Source of the DNA: Acanthornis magna
Lineage: Eukaryota; Chordata; Aves; Passeriformes; Acanthizidae
Assembly (NCBI GenBank): GCA_036785705.1
Contig: JAWUZG010000029.1
Location: forward strand, 11,361,501-11,425,500
Reading direction: 5' to 3'
Length of the DNA: 64,000 nt
Shown here: positions 1-13,000 of the stretch, in pieces
How positions within the stretch are numbered: the first letter of the stretch is position 1
How the letters are laid out: each line of letters begins with the position of its first letter
Translations under genes and position numbers: made by a program
Notes under the pieces: generated by a model
The model's database searches: none
What the model was told of the DNA's origin: nothing
The model's input: the letters and a program-made list of their open reading frames with translations, nothing else

Positions 1-3000
1 TACATCCAAATTGGTTTTGTTAATATATGGGATACTTTTGTTGGATTAAAGACTGGAGGGTGTTGAACATCTATGAATAAAATGGTAATTCAGAAAAAAC
101 ACAAAAATACTTGTAACATTCCTGAGGAAAATCTTATTCTCTTTGAAAAGCATGTTCAAGAATGTTCTCTCCACTCTTCTTAAAAAGAAGACACCCCCCC
201 CAAAAAAAAACCCCAACCAAAATCAAACAACATAAAACAGCTCAATTTATATGAGCCAAGAAAGCTCATAAAGGTGAAGAGCACTTCTCATGGGATATAA
301 AATGTGAATTGTATTTGGAAAATAAACTCCAGATTATATTTGGCATTCCTAGCCCATTTACCAACAACAGATGTTCTGTTCTGAAAGTGATAGAATTTTG
401 ACAGCAGTACAGCAAGTCCTTAAGTAATTTACTGGGTTATTGTCAAAGTGGTAGAGATAATTTAATTTTTTTATTACTTTTTTTTTAGCAAAAGCAATTT
501 CACTCTTTAACCAATTAATTACAAATTTGCATTCATTTTCTTCCAATTGTGACTTCGGTGCTAAAGCTGAATTGTACTTGCGTTTTAATCTTTTCTGTAG
601 TGTTCCTATATTGTTGCCATCATTTAAGTCACTGTTCTTACTGTCAGACTTTATTTTTAGATGACAACATGGAATGAAATCCTGCCCCCATTGCAGTCAA
701 TACATTTCCCTTTGACTTCAGTTGGGCAGGAATTTTATTCCTGGAATCACTCCCATGCTGCCCCGGGCCCACAGGAAGGTGAGAGGGGTGGGAAGCAGAA
801 ATACTGCAAGGTGGCAAGACCTCTTCACTGGATGTCCTGTGGCCTCTGTTAACTTAATCCCTTAAACCTCAAATCTATGAAACAGGTTTTGTAGGCAGGA
901 TTGTGAGGGCAATGAAAAGCAAGTGAGGAATGGACCTACCTGTTGATCTCATTCCTGGGGAAGGCGGTCACACGCTGCCTTCATTCCCTTGCTTGGGACC
1001 CGCCTGTGATTCTGCATTAGTGAGGAACCCAGCGGGTTTCTGCTGCAAAGGAATTAAACCTCAGAGAGCAGCGCAAAGAGGGATGAGCCCACTGAGAGAG
1101 ACTTGGTCTGACTTGAAAAAATCAGCTATGGATTTTGACAGGTAATTCTGCATCACCTATAATACAAAATTCATCAGAGTGGATTTTGATGAGGCTGTAT
1201 CATGTTTTTATATAGAGACAGCTTACTGCCATGTTTTTCCAGGTATGAATCATGCTTCATTTGTAGTGAAAAGCACTTGTCTTTCATTTAATATTTTTCT
1301 GAACGAGGTTGCCAAAATCCCGTTTCATTCTCCGGAAAGAGCCTGGAGAATTTTCTCTGAAACTGTATGGAGGGCATTTCTGCATGCCAGATATTGGTGT
1401 TCTCAGAGCAGGGACTGGGAAAGGGCTGAAAAGATTGTACAGTTTATTTCTCCAAATTTGTTTCATTAAGGAAGGTCATATATGAGCAGCCTTTTATGTC
1501 ACATGTTGACCATGCCTAAATCAGCCCACCTGTTTCAAACTTGTTTCTGGAGTCATGTAAAAGCTGCCTGCTCCCTTGACCCTTTTCTGATGGAAGTATC
1601 AGCAGTAAAGCTACTGGCTTGAATTCTGAACCTAACTATATCCCCTGCAACTCCAGATAAGTTAATGGACCTGCAGAAGGAACCAGACAAACAGAATTTC
1701 CCCGCAGTCTTTTGTGCATGTCATTTTAGGATCTTCATACAACTATAACAGAAGTCAAGCAACTGAAAACTTTCTTCTAAACCTCTTCTGTAGTTATTGT
1801 TTCTGTAGAGTCATATGTACTAGAAGAATTACATTCTTGTGGGGTCAGTATCACCTAATTTCCTGAAAAATAGGGGGTTAATATCAAAACCAGTTATAAG
1901 TAAATAGAACCTTGCAACATGCAGTTTTCCAATGAATCTGATAGCCCAGAGCAAAATTTAATATTTGGATACACCAAGACAAATTCAGTGTCTGATTCTG
2001 AGCCATTTAAATATTGCAGAGCTTGGCCTCTTATATTAATTTATGGAAGTCCTTGTAGCAGGTCTGAAACCAGAAATTGTAAATAAATGTTCATTTTTAT
2101 TTACATACAGAACACAGGACCTGCAAATTGGCCCAGGTAATTTTTTGTTGGCAGATCCAACAGTGATTATTGGGGAATTAGGGTGATATGGCAGATAACT
2201 TGGTTGAAAATGTGATTGAAAGGGTCAACTTGAGAAGGTTTTAATTCAACTACTGGAAATAACATAAAGATGGTCTTTACCTGTGGAATGCAAGTACTGT
2301 CCTACAGCAGAAACTGGGAAAAGCCTGGGAGGTTGTCATTGCTCTGTGTGATGAGGCATGTGAAACAAGGCAATGGGACAAATACAGGCATGTGACTTGC
2401 CTTGCACTTCACAGAGATGGGAGTAGGAGACTCGGTGTACTGCACTCTGCTTTTTACCACGACACAATACAGAATGGTCAAAAGTAGAGAAGAATAGTGG
2501 GAAATAATCTGATTCCTGTTTTGTGACAGAACATACTAGAAGAAGGGGACAGTACTTTGAATGAGAACCCCAAATACTAACTGAAAAAAGTCAGATGTGA
2601 ATTTAAAAAAAAAAAAAAAAGTGTGAAGTTCTGTACTGCTATTTTCCTAAGGAAACTCCACCATTCTAGTGGGACACAGAAAAACTGGTTGTACAACCCT
2701 CATTTTCCTGGCCAAGGAGCTTGTATAATAGCAGCCATGACCAAACCCAAGAAAATCAGAACAAGTAGAAAGGTACTCCAATGCCACTCATACTAGTCCA
2801 TTAATTATAGTTTGATCCATAGCATCTATAGACTGATCTAGCCTGAAATTTGGTTAACTTGATACACATGGACAGCTAGAAACAGGTCTTCAGTGGCAAG
2901 AACAGCAGCCAACAAGCACTGTTTTAAAATCTGGTATCTTGGTTTTCCGAGTTTAAGTAACATATATTTTCAAAACAAAATTTTTCTTCATTATACCTTA

Positions 3001-3737
3001 ACCGACAGTTAAATTGCTCCTCCTAGAATATAGGACAAACTTCTTTTTAGACTGAGGGACAGAATACATTATTACTTCTACAGTCCTGTAACACAGTTCT
3101 TTTTTTGGAACTGATAAGTGTTTTGTGAAAGAAACAAAGAAAGAAAGATTTGTTAATAATATTCTCTTTGTGATTATAGTAGCAACTAAGAAATACTTGT
3201 TATGGTGAATATAAGCCAGTCTTAAAATGGACAGTGGTCTTCTCCACTTTGTCCCATTTTCAGCAAATGTATGCTGAGATAGCCTAAAACATGCTCATAG
3301 TTATAGCAATACATTTTTCTGTTTAGATGCTCATCAGTCACAAGAAGAGATGAAGATGAGTAAGAGTATTGCCTTTTTCAGAATTCATCTAGCGTATGAA
3401 AAAAGACCTATAGACAATTAATTTGTACACTGCTGCTTAAAGATAATCTCTTTCCTCTAGGTACAATGCACCTTTGGAACAAGCTGCACATGACCAAAGA
3501 TCCTGGGGACTTTGGGATCCATTTTGTCTGTGTTACACATAGATCTGTGAGCAGCTCCAAGCTGCATGCTCTCTTCTGGTGATCCCTCAGAAGAGGAATC
3601 TATATCCACAATGCATTTTCTTAGCTGGTTTGTTACGAGTTCAGCACTCCTGCCACAGGCCTTTCAGGGAGGTCCCTTGTATTTTTCATAGCAAACTTGC
3701 ACATTTAAAATCTTGTGTTCCTCTTGTCTCACGTCAC
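1..3737 (-). other. TBX20 3' flank with probable 3' UTR
   Basis: No coding region is seen. The part next to the stop codon is presumably the 3' UTR. On the minus strand the nearest poly(A)-signal-like hexamers I noticed are ATTAAA at 2240-2245 and AATAAA at 2096-2101, about 1.5-1.6 kb past the stop; another AATAAA lies at 1443-1448. Which one is used cannot be told from sequence alone. A/C-rich simple sequence lies at 191-240 and an A run at 2607-2621. Confidence 0.45.
676..735. repeat. Imperfect palindromic ancient sauropsid-type repeat
   Basis: The left arm 676-700 (GAAATCCTGCCCCCATTGC and so on) pairs imperfectly with the right arm 711-735, whose reverse complement reads AAATTCCTGCCCAACTGAAG. 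The pattern 'aaatcctgccccattgaagtcaa' with an inverted copy is typical of old, short DNA-transposon-like palindromes common in turtles, crocodiles and birds. I recognise the pattern from memory but cannot name the family. Confidence 0.5.
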
Positions 3738-4078
3738 TCATACGAACGGTGTCATCACTGCAGAAGAGTGACGCAGTCCTTGGATAGCTGCATAAGGACC
3801 CTGCTGAAAATAATGGTGGTACCTTGGCATGTGGAAGGATGGGAAAGTGGGGCCGCTACCTTGCATGGAGCTGGCTATGGCAGAGGGTGTAAGAGGCATT
3901 CCCAGGCGGCTGTATGCAGGCAGAGATCCTTGGATCGGATGAGGAATGGGTGTGGCTATGGAGGCAGTGCTGGTACCCAGGGCACTCAAAGACTGTGGAT
4001 GCTGAAATCCCGGGAAGCTGGTTGAAGAGGAAACCCAGGAACTGAGGGACAGGTTATCAGATGTTGTAAAGGCTGACC
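3738..4078 (-). CDS. TBX20: TBX20 coding exon 8 (C-terminal tail, residues 328-440, stop)
   Basis: The acceptor is TTGCAG before 4078 and the stop is TGA at 3740-3738. The exon encodes [18 protein letters not shown] and a [10 protein letters not shown] segment, and ends in [16 protein letters not shown] and MTPFV. This Ser/Thr/Pro/Tyr-rich tail is the region assigned activation and repression activity in the long TBX20 isoform. No frameshift is seen, and the tail is close to the recalled human sequence. Confidence 0.96.
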
Positions 4079-7000
4079 CTGCAAGCAAAGAGAAAGAATA
4101 CCTAACATTGGCACTGTGACACACAAAGCTGATAAAGTAGCAAAAAGGCAGAAAATTAGTCTTTCACAGCAAGCCGGATTTCAATGACCACTTGTCATTG
4201 GAAATACTTCTCAAAAGCTTCAGTCTTTAAAATGTTATTTGCGGGTTGCTGTCCTTTATCTCTACATCTTAGACAAATTTCCATTTTAAGAAGCTGGTTG
4301 GAGTGGCTTGAACAGTAAAATCAGCTTTGCACATTGAAAATTTTAAGTATTAAACACTGAAGAACCTTGTAATGCTGCCACTAAACACTGAAATATCTAC
4401 TCTGACAAGGAATCTCACTGCATTACATCCCTGTTTTGAAGACATGCTTTCAGCTTTTTGCATCAGATCCTCTGTAGAACTGTTAACTTTTTTTCCTAAA
4501 AATTCAGTATGGGAAAAATGCAGAAAAATGTAATTTGCACTACAAGTTTTGGGGTTTTTTTCACTCTAGTAAAACTTGTCAGGACTACATCTTTCCAGTC
4601 AACCTCTTTCTGAAATATAGAACAAAAATTTCTAAAACTGTAAATATCAAAGCATTTGTTGTTTTTCCAACTGTGTACAGTGGTATACTAGTGCTAATTC
4701 ATAGTAAGAGATGCAGAACTTGCTCTGAAGATAATTATCTACTTTTGATCAAAGGGAAGTGTTTTGTTTGCTGTTTTGGGTTTGTTTAATCTGAAAAGTT
4801 CCAAAAACTATTTCCACAAATCTTCCAATTCTTTAAAATACTTTTTTCCCTGAAGACTGAAGAATCATAAAAAGAAAAATGATTTCTTAAAATTAGAACT
4901 AATTACTTATTTCATGTTGAGAGTAAAATTTTGGGGAAACAATAATTTGTTTGGATAATTACACATGGCCCTTTTCAAATAATCTGATGACTGGTTTGCC
5001 CTTCATCTCTGTAGTTCCTCTATGCATCTGGTCATCATCATATGTCTGATTTCTAGAAATGGAGAACACAATAAAATGCTATAAATAAAATCTTTTTATT
5101 CCTCTTCAAACAATAATTTAACTATCGTCTCTTATGTATTTTCTTGACCAACTTTCTTACTTTAGAAAATAAATTTGTTGGCAAGAGTATTTGATTAAAT
5201 ATAATATAAATTCAGTATTGCAAAACATTCTGAGACGACAAATTTTATAACAGGTATTAGTTTCATAAATCCGATTCAAGAAGGGAGGTTCATCCAAATT
5301 GTAGAATGAAAACATATGAAGACTTCTATCTGTCAAGGTAAACATACTGGAATTAAGTATAGTAACCAATTATAGCCACATACTCAAATCAAAAGTATAA
5401 GCAAAAAATCAACAGAAATGAAAAATGCAAATTGTTATTTTTTAAAACTCATAAATCTCTTATGGGATATATTCTCAAATCGTGATTAATTTTTCCTCTG
5501 CTTAATGACACAAGTAAAACAGGTCAGTAACAGGAAAAAGAAACTGTCAATTTAGCAGTGGAAACTTGAACCAAATCCTGGCCCTACCACTGAACCAAAT
5601 CCTAACTGCTGGGAAGTGAGGATCCAAACTCTAAGGATAACACAATAGTCACAGGCCACAGCGAAACCCTTGACAAATCAGAGGGTATCTGAGCATTACT
5701 GCACTACAGGGAAAGCAGGATGCAAATTTGGATTTGCTCAGAAGGTTTGCATTTCCCTCTGTTCCAGGCGGCTACTATGAATCCTGTGTGTGGATGCAGA
5801 CACAGAGAAATTATGCATTAAAGAATTTTCACAGAATTTGTATATTTCCTATTTGTTAATTCCTTTGGAAATAGACATCTTGGGATAAATGTGGTACTGT
5901 AGGCTAACTGCTTCCATATTTAGATGGCTGAAATTGGCTGAGCAGAGAATGCTCTGGGAGGCTGCTGAAGTAATTATGAAATCTATCACTGCTATTTATT
6001 TCTTTGTTTTATGCAGAATAAGATATCTGATTCTTTCTCATGAATGACTGTGAAATGGTCATAGGGCTGGAATACTTCTCCTGTATGGAAAGGCTTAGAG
6101 AATTGGGGTTGTTCAGTCTTGAGAAGAGAAGGCTTCAGGGAGACCTAATTGCAGCCTGTCAGGGCTTAAAGGGGGCCTATGAGAAAGCTGGGAACAAATT
6201 TTTTAGCATGACCTATTGGGACAGGTCAAGGAGTAAAGGCTTTAAACTAAATGTGGATAGATTTAGACTAGATATAAGGAAGACATTTTTTGCTATAAAA
6301 GTGGTGAAACACAGGCACAGGTTGCCCAGAAAGGGGCTGGATGTCCCATCCCAGGAGGTATGCAAGGTCAAGTTGCGTGGAGCTCTAAGCAACCTGCTGT
6401 AGTTGAAGATGTCCCTGCTCATTGATGGGGGTTTGCACTACATGACCTTTAAAGGTCCCTTCCAACCCAAACTATTCTATGGTTTTCATGAGGAACTTCC
6501 TCAAGCGTCTTTTCCTGCTCCGACTGCAATGGTCTCTAGTTGCAGTTTAGTACTCCAAAAAGTCTCACATACCACTTTTGACAGCACCAAGGAAATGTAC
6601 TCCAGTAATTCTGAGGCAATCTAGGTCTCAGAGAGTTTATAACACACACCACACAGCTACATGTATGTATTTAGCTGCCAACTTTTATATGTATGGGAGA
6701 ACATCCATCAGTTTTGCATGTAAGGTAGTTTAAAAATACATCAGAAGAAATTAAAATATCTATGGAATTTCAGTAATTCCATACAATCTCTCCTTGTATC
6801 TTGGAGGACTTTTTCTTGATTAAGGGCACTAGACCTAGAGAGAGAGCAAAGGCAGTACCAGTTACTCATGCAAGAGCAGTATGTTTTACCTCTGTGCATG
6901 CCTCTGGTTGCCCAGAGCAATCACATCCCATGTAGCATATGGCTCCCAGATTAGAAAAAAGTTCTTTGCCATGATTCATAATCTTCCTCACTTACTCATT

Positions 7001-10000
7001 TGCCATATTGCAAGCAAATGCAGAACTGTACCCTTTTATTACACATAAAATTGATTGTAATAAAGTATTATATCTCCCTATGACACCTTTCTAAGGATTC
7101 TCTTCTGAAAAGATTTAATGACCAGCTCCCATACTGACGTTCACTTGGTTCATTTTGTCACTCCCAAGGCAAGACATCGTACTAGGGGGAATTTAATTCT
7201 TGAAGAGAAGGTGCCTTGCTCTGAGCACTTCCAGCAGTGGAAAATTTAATACTGTCTTCAACAATAGCTGGCGTAGGATCTAAGCTGGCATGAAGCAAGG
7301 TAATCCTCCAGAAGTATGTGAAAGGATGGCATCATACCAGGTGAGGAGTTGCTTCAGAAACTCCGTAATCTAAGGACCTGCTCTTAGAATAGATGTGTAA
7401 GAACAAGCCCACCTAATCACATTTTGCTGAAGAGCAACTCATGGTTAAAAATAAGTTTGTTTTCCCTGCACAAGTCCAAAGAGCTTATGACCAGAAATAA
7501 TGCTCTTATCTTAGCAGCACTGTATGAAGTTAGAGGACAAGACAAGGGCACTGCCAGTCGGAAGACAGACAGAACTGCTTTACCTCAAGTGGCTGTGGCA
7601 TATCAGGCAGGTCACAAAGTCAACATGCAAAGTATAATGCAACACAAGTTTATGCTAGTCAGCAATCCCACAGGAAGGGTTTGAGATCTATTTCCAGTTG
7701 CAAATTATGACAGATGCAATTTCTCCAGTAAGTATCCCCACAAAGAACAAGTCTGCCTTGCTGCTACTTTTGCTACTACTTTGCTAAAGCAGACAAATTG
7801 TTTGATAAAGCATTTGAGGCTAATTGTCTCAGCAGGAAAAACACCTTTAAGAGGCTAAGAGATAACAATTAAACATCAATTTTTCAGGGAGCTACAGATA
7901 ATGCTTCCTGAGGAGGCAAAGTGGGTTAACCAGAGGCTAGTTGAAGATAGTCAGAACTAAGGCCTCTGTTCACAGAAGGCTGGAGGGGCAGCAAGTGGCA
8001 CATCTAATGGTATTTTACAAATGGTGTGGAGCCCAGCTAGTAAGTCCTTCCAGGAGATAGAGAGTGTTAGCTTGTTCTCAGCACCACAGTAATGAAGTTG
8101 TCTGGTTTGGAGACATCTTGAAGAGAAAGCAGAACTAATTCTCTTCTGATGGCAAAAACTACACGGGTATCTCGAAAACTGCCTCCTGAACTGAACCAGT
8201 TATGCTATTCTCAAGCAAAACTAGGTCATGACACTTTACCTCATGAGCACATTTTCCTACCTCTGCTTTGTGTTGCCTGGCTGTCATCTCCAAGATCATC
8301 TTCCCCTCCATAGGTTCGAATGGGGGATCGGGCATAGGAATGCTTTTGGATAAGGCTTTCCACACTTTCCCTGTAAAAGGAAACAACATAATGTTGTTAA
8401 ACAACAATAAACAACATAATAATCAATACCATCCTAAACAGCAGCCTAATTCATTAAGGTAAATACAATGTATTTTTTTTCTGTCAGCTTTCTCACACAG
8501 ACTCTCCAAAGTTACTTAACAAAAGACTTACCTCATAGCATGAGATTGGAAATGCCAGATTTGGCCTGTTTTTTTTTAAATATTGCTGATCACCTCTTAC
8601 CAGCTTCTCCAGCAGAGTGAACTTCCTACTGTGTTTCCTGGATGTGGTCTCAGACAGTGAATATAAGACCAGTACTCTTCATAAATTTGAAAATGCAAAC
8701 TCTGCGGTTATTTGTGCTGAGTGATGAGTCTGGGTTCAAAGAGACACCTGTGGTCCAGCTCCTTTCAAACAATCTTTTGCATCACACATGATCACCTCAT
8801 TTGCTGCTCTCCCATTTTTCTGAAATCAGGGGCAAAGATAGGTGTGTCCGGAGGCAGCTCAGCTCTGACCATGCTCTCTCAGCATCGGCATGGAGGGCAG
8901 TTCGTAGCGGGAAGTCTGCAGATACTACCGATCTCGTGCCACGTCTATTCTGGGAGGTCAGATGTGTCTGCCAGGCCCCTGCCTCGCTGGTAGCACAAAG
9001 CACTGAAGTCACCCAGACCATTTTTAAATAGAAGGAAGGCATATCTGCACGATAAGCCTTAGTAGTTTGTAAGGAATATCCAACCTTACACATTCCCAGC
9101 GAATTTCCGTGGAAGTAGGTGGCATTATACTGAAGATGAAAATTACCTAGGCACATTTCCAAAATGGCTTTGACCTTCTGTTCCTGTTTAAGAAATCTGT
9201 GTAGTTGTTTAAACCTGCTGCTTAATGTAGGTTTTGTCTGAATTTACCATTTGTTCACTCATACTTGTTAATGCCCTTCACTTGGAGGGTGTGTCCGTTG
9301 CAGAAATTCCACAGAAATATATTCTCCAAGTAACATGATAAATCACAATGGCACATGTTTTCCTTTCCTACGGAAAGTCCATTATGGTCATTTTGTCCTT
9401 GGTCTATCACTGGCATCATTACTTATGCTTGTCTCCTCAGAAAAAAAAAAATAAATAAAAAGAGGATCTTATCAAAGTGATTTACTTGTGTCAGGCTTGG
9501 AAGTGGACTGAAAGCAATGGCAGTTCCTACATAGAGGATGATATAATTGGATTACTGCCTTTTAAGTGATTGAAAACAGTAGGCATATCAGGGCTATCTC
9601 AAAGAAGATTTTCCAAAGAAAAAGACAGATGGCATTGTTTACATTATGTGCTGAATGCCTCTTGAAACATTAGGCTTTCTTCTGAAGCAGAACGTGAAAT
9701 GCAAAGGATTTTACTTGACCAAAAGGACTATTGCATATGAGTACAGCATAACAATAAAAAATTAGACCAGTGTTGTCTGAGTGATTTAGATACTGGTATT
9801 ATATTATATATTCATAATCAAAGAATTACTAGTCTATATATGTCTGAAAAATAAATTTGATACAGGTGATTGTCTGCATTGTCTCTATTGACTTTATTTC
9901 TAGTAAGGGTCTGCTATAATGGCAGAGATTACAGCACGTAATAGTATCCTGATGCTACAGAAACAATGCAGGCTCTAGTTTTAGTGCAGTGGGCCAATTT

Positions 10001-13000
10001 CACCTCTAAAACGTTGGATCCAGTGGTGGCTTGGGGATAAACTCACCCCAATAAATTTACATTTGGATTATCTACAAGGATTTAAAGCTAAATCAAATAC
10101 CCACAATTATTGCAGACTAAATTCTTTCCAGATGGGTTTGTATGCTAGACAGAGAACTCTATTATTCAGTATGGTTGTCTCCTTTTAAAGGAAAAAGAGA
10201 GATGACTTCTTAGTGAACCCTGAATCTGCAAACTTTGAAACCAGGGAACTATGTGGTAAGTTTATTTATTTATTTATTTTATGATGTAGTGTTGCAGAGA
10301 GTATGCAAAAGGTTTTGGAAGATTAATCTCATTCATCGGCACAAGAGGCAAAGGTTTTTACAGCAGAGGGAATGGTCTGATGTGGAAACTTGGATCAGGG
10401 AAAGCAGCTAATCTCACAGAAACAATTCCTTTTGGGCAGCTGAGATTTAATATTCAAAACTGTATGTGCTTATCTCACCAAACCACATTGGTTGTTTATG
10501 CTATAATCACAAAACACCTACTGATTTTTCATTTAAAGGTTGAGGCTGTGATTCACATCATGGGTGCAAAGTGTTGAGATTCAAACCAGAATTTAGGCAC
10601 CTGCCCCCAAAGTCTTCAGGAGGACCCTCTTCTTTCCACATACAGCACATACTGCGTATAAACCTCCAAACAGACCTACAAAATTCCAAAGGCTGAGCAC
10701 ACCTAAGTGTGCAAAAGGAAACATAGGGGTAAAAAGGAAGTGGTGTATTTTCTCCACTCATAAAGCGTATCTCAGAGTTATCCTCCAAGCACTGTTTCTT
10801 CCACTTAGAAAAACAAGAGTAGAAGTCTGGACTTTGATTTCTTTCCTTCCATTTCTGTTTCAAATGAATGGGGTGGTGGCCTCTGCACTGTGCTGCAAGA
10901 TTCCATCCTCAGAGAACATCACTTGGAAACTCGATGGAGAAGACAGCAGTTGCAACTTGTCTAATCTATGAAAACACTTGGAGTTTCCCACATAGTTTGG
11001 AAAGAGGAGGATAACCTCCTCCACCCTTTAAAGACAGAAGTGCCTTAGGACTTCAATGCTGATACATAGGAGAAAGCAAAACTTTAACAACAAGGCTTAA
11101 GCGCCTGTGAAATCTCGTTCAAAATGCAGGAGCAAAGATGGCAATCTGGAACACAGATTCCTTCTTATACGCTTGTTTCCACTGGGTACAAAAGGACTTA
11201 AATCTCAAAATCTTCCTGAAAATTCTCTTTATGGAAGTGCGAACTCTTTAGTTATCCCAAATACAGTACTATATAGAGTGGATTAATACAAAACATTTTT
11301 TCAAGTCCCAATACAATATTACAGTAACACCACTACTAAAAGGGAAAGATAGTATTACTTCTGGCTTTATAGCTCTGTATGCAACATCAGATATTTCAGT
11401 GTGGTTCAAAGGATTTATGGAAATAATTTTATAAATTACTGAATGATAAATCAGTCTTTTCCATTTTATGATTCTATGCTCAATTTCAAAAAATAGCAAG
11501 TTAAGAGCATGGTGGAGGTTTTTTTAAAGCTGTCTTTGAGTACTTTTCAGCATTGTTCCACAGTAAAGTCTGAAAAACAAAGTGACTTCTACTTAATCCT
11601 CAACTTCTGTCCTTCTGTTTCTTTCTTTTTCTGATCAGAGACTTGTTATCTAATACTGGAACCTAACAATTTTTACTTTTTAGTGTGTCTTAGAACTCCA
11701 CATTTTTTTCTATTAGCAATAAATTAGCAATAAACTTTGTTCTGAGAGATTACAGGCTGCCAATTGAATGAAGGAAAGATGTCTTCTTTCTGTCAAATAT
11801 TTTTGTGTGGTCTAACAAGTTTCAGTTTTCCAGACTGCTCTTCAACTCACAGATATCTTGAAAATACGCAGAGGAGGGGGAAAGTATATATTACAATATA
11901 TTACTATGATTAAGCTGTGCAACATGTACAGCTGGGTAGATAATAATAGGAGATGACAGGCTGGAGAAGAGCAAGTTAGGGACTGAAGCTGCTCAAGAAA
12001 AAGGATCCATGTGCCAAATGGAAAGGAAAAAACTAAGCTCATTTTGGCAAGCACACCCACAGAGAAGATGCTGAGGCAGGACAAATGTGAGGAGAGATAA
12101 TAGGGAAAAGAAGCACAGGCTGATCCCAATAATCTGCATTCCAACAGAAGCACACTTTGAGTCCAGTCCCATCAGTAAACCTTGTTATGGCTGAAGCACT
12201 TCTCTCCTTTTATGCAAGAAATAAAACAGCAAAATTTGAACCTGATATCAGAGGATGTGAAAGGCTGAGAGAATTCATCAATTTGAAAGGATCTTGCAGG
12301 TTCTAACCTCTTGATTAAACATTTCACTCTTGCCTCTGCTGGCAACCAATTCCAAAACTAAACTTCCAGCTAGGGATGCTCTGTGTTGTGCAGAAGATAG
12401 GAAAGAAGATAGGAAAACCCTGATACAACTGACAAATGTTTCACTAACACTTTACAGACCAAACCCAAGATCTTGCCATGGATTTGAACTGGGAGAGGGC
12501 AGAAAACACAGCTGACTTGCGAAGCAGATGAAGCTCTGTGTGAGGGTGCTCACTCTCTTCTGCTGTCAACCCAGATTATAGAAATTCTCTCGGGAGATGA
12601 TAAAGTCCCAGATTACCCTGAGCAGGATCTTTAATCAAGATAAAAGAACAGGGCTTCTTCATAGGTGGGAGCAGGCATCTCCGATGTAACTTTTTTTGCT
12701 CCTTTTGCTGTTACTCTACTTCAGCTGTGTGTGCACAGCAGCCTGGTGATCACCACAACCCTGATTCTGGAGTGCATGACCATGGACCCTGCTGACATGA
12801 AAGAGGAAGGCTCACCTTGCCATTGTGCAGTCAACATGGATGCTGCAGCATGCATGCATGCATGCACCTGAAACTATGGATCTTCCTGAATTTGGCAGAA
12901 AGGAGGTGGAGATGGGAAGCCTGCCTTCTCCCTTTGGGACAAGAATGTTTAAGACAATATATTTAGCTTTGGTGAAGGTGTCAGAAAAGCTAATTCAGAA

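Noticed and set aside
6040..6402. 120-codon plus-strand open frame
   Set aside because: Lies within the CR1 3' end; not a host gene.
8159..8407. 82-codon minus-strand frame as a separate gene
   Set aside because: It overlaps TBX20 exon 7 in another frame; the exon frame gives the conserved protein.
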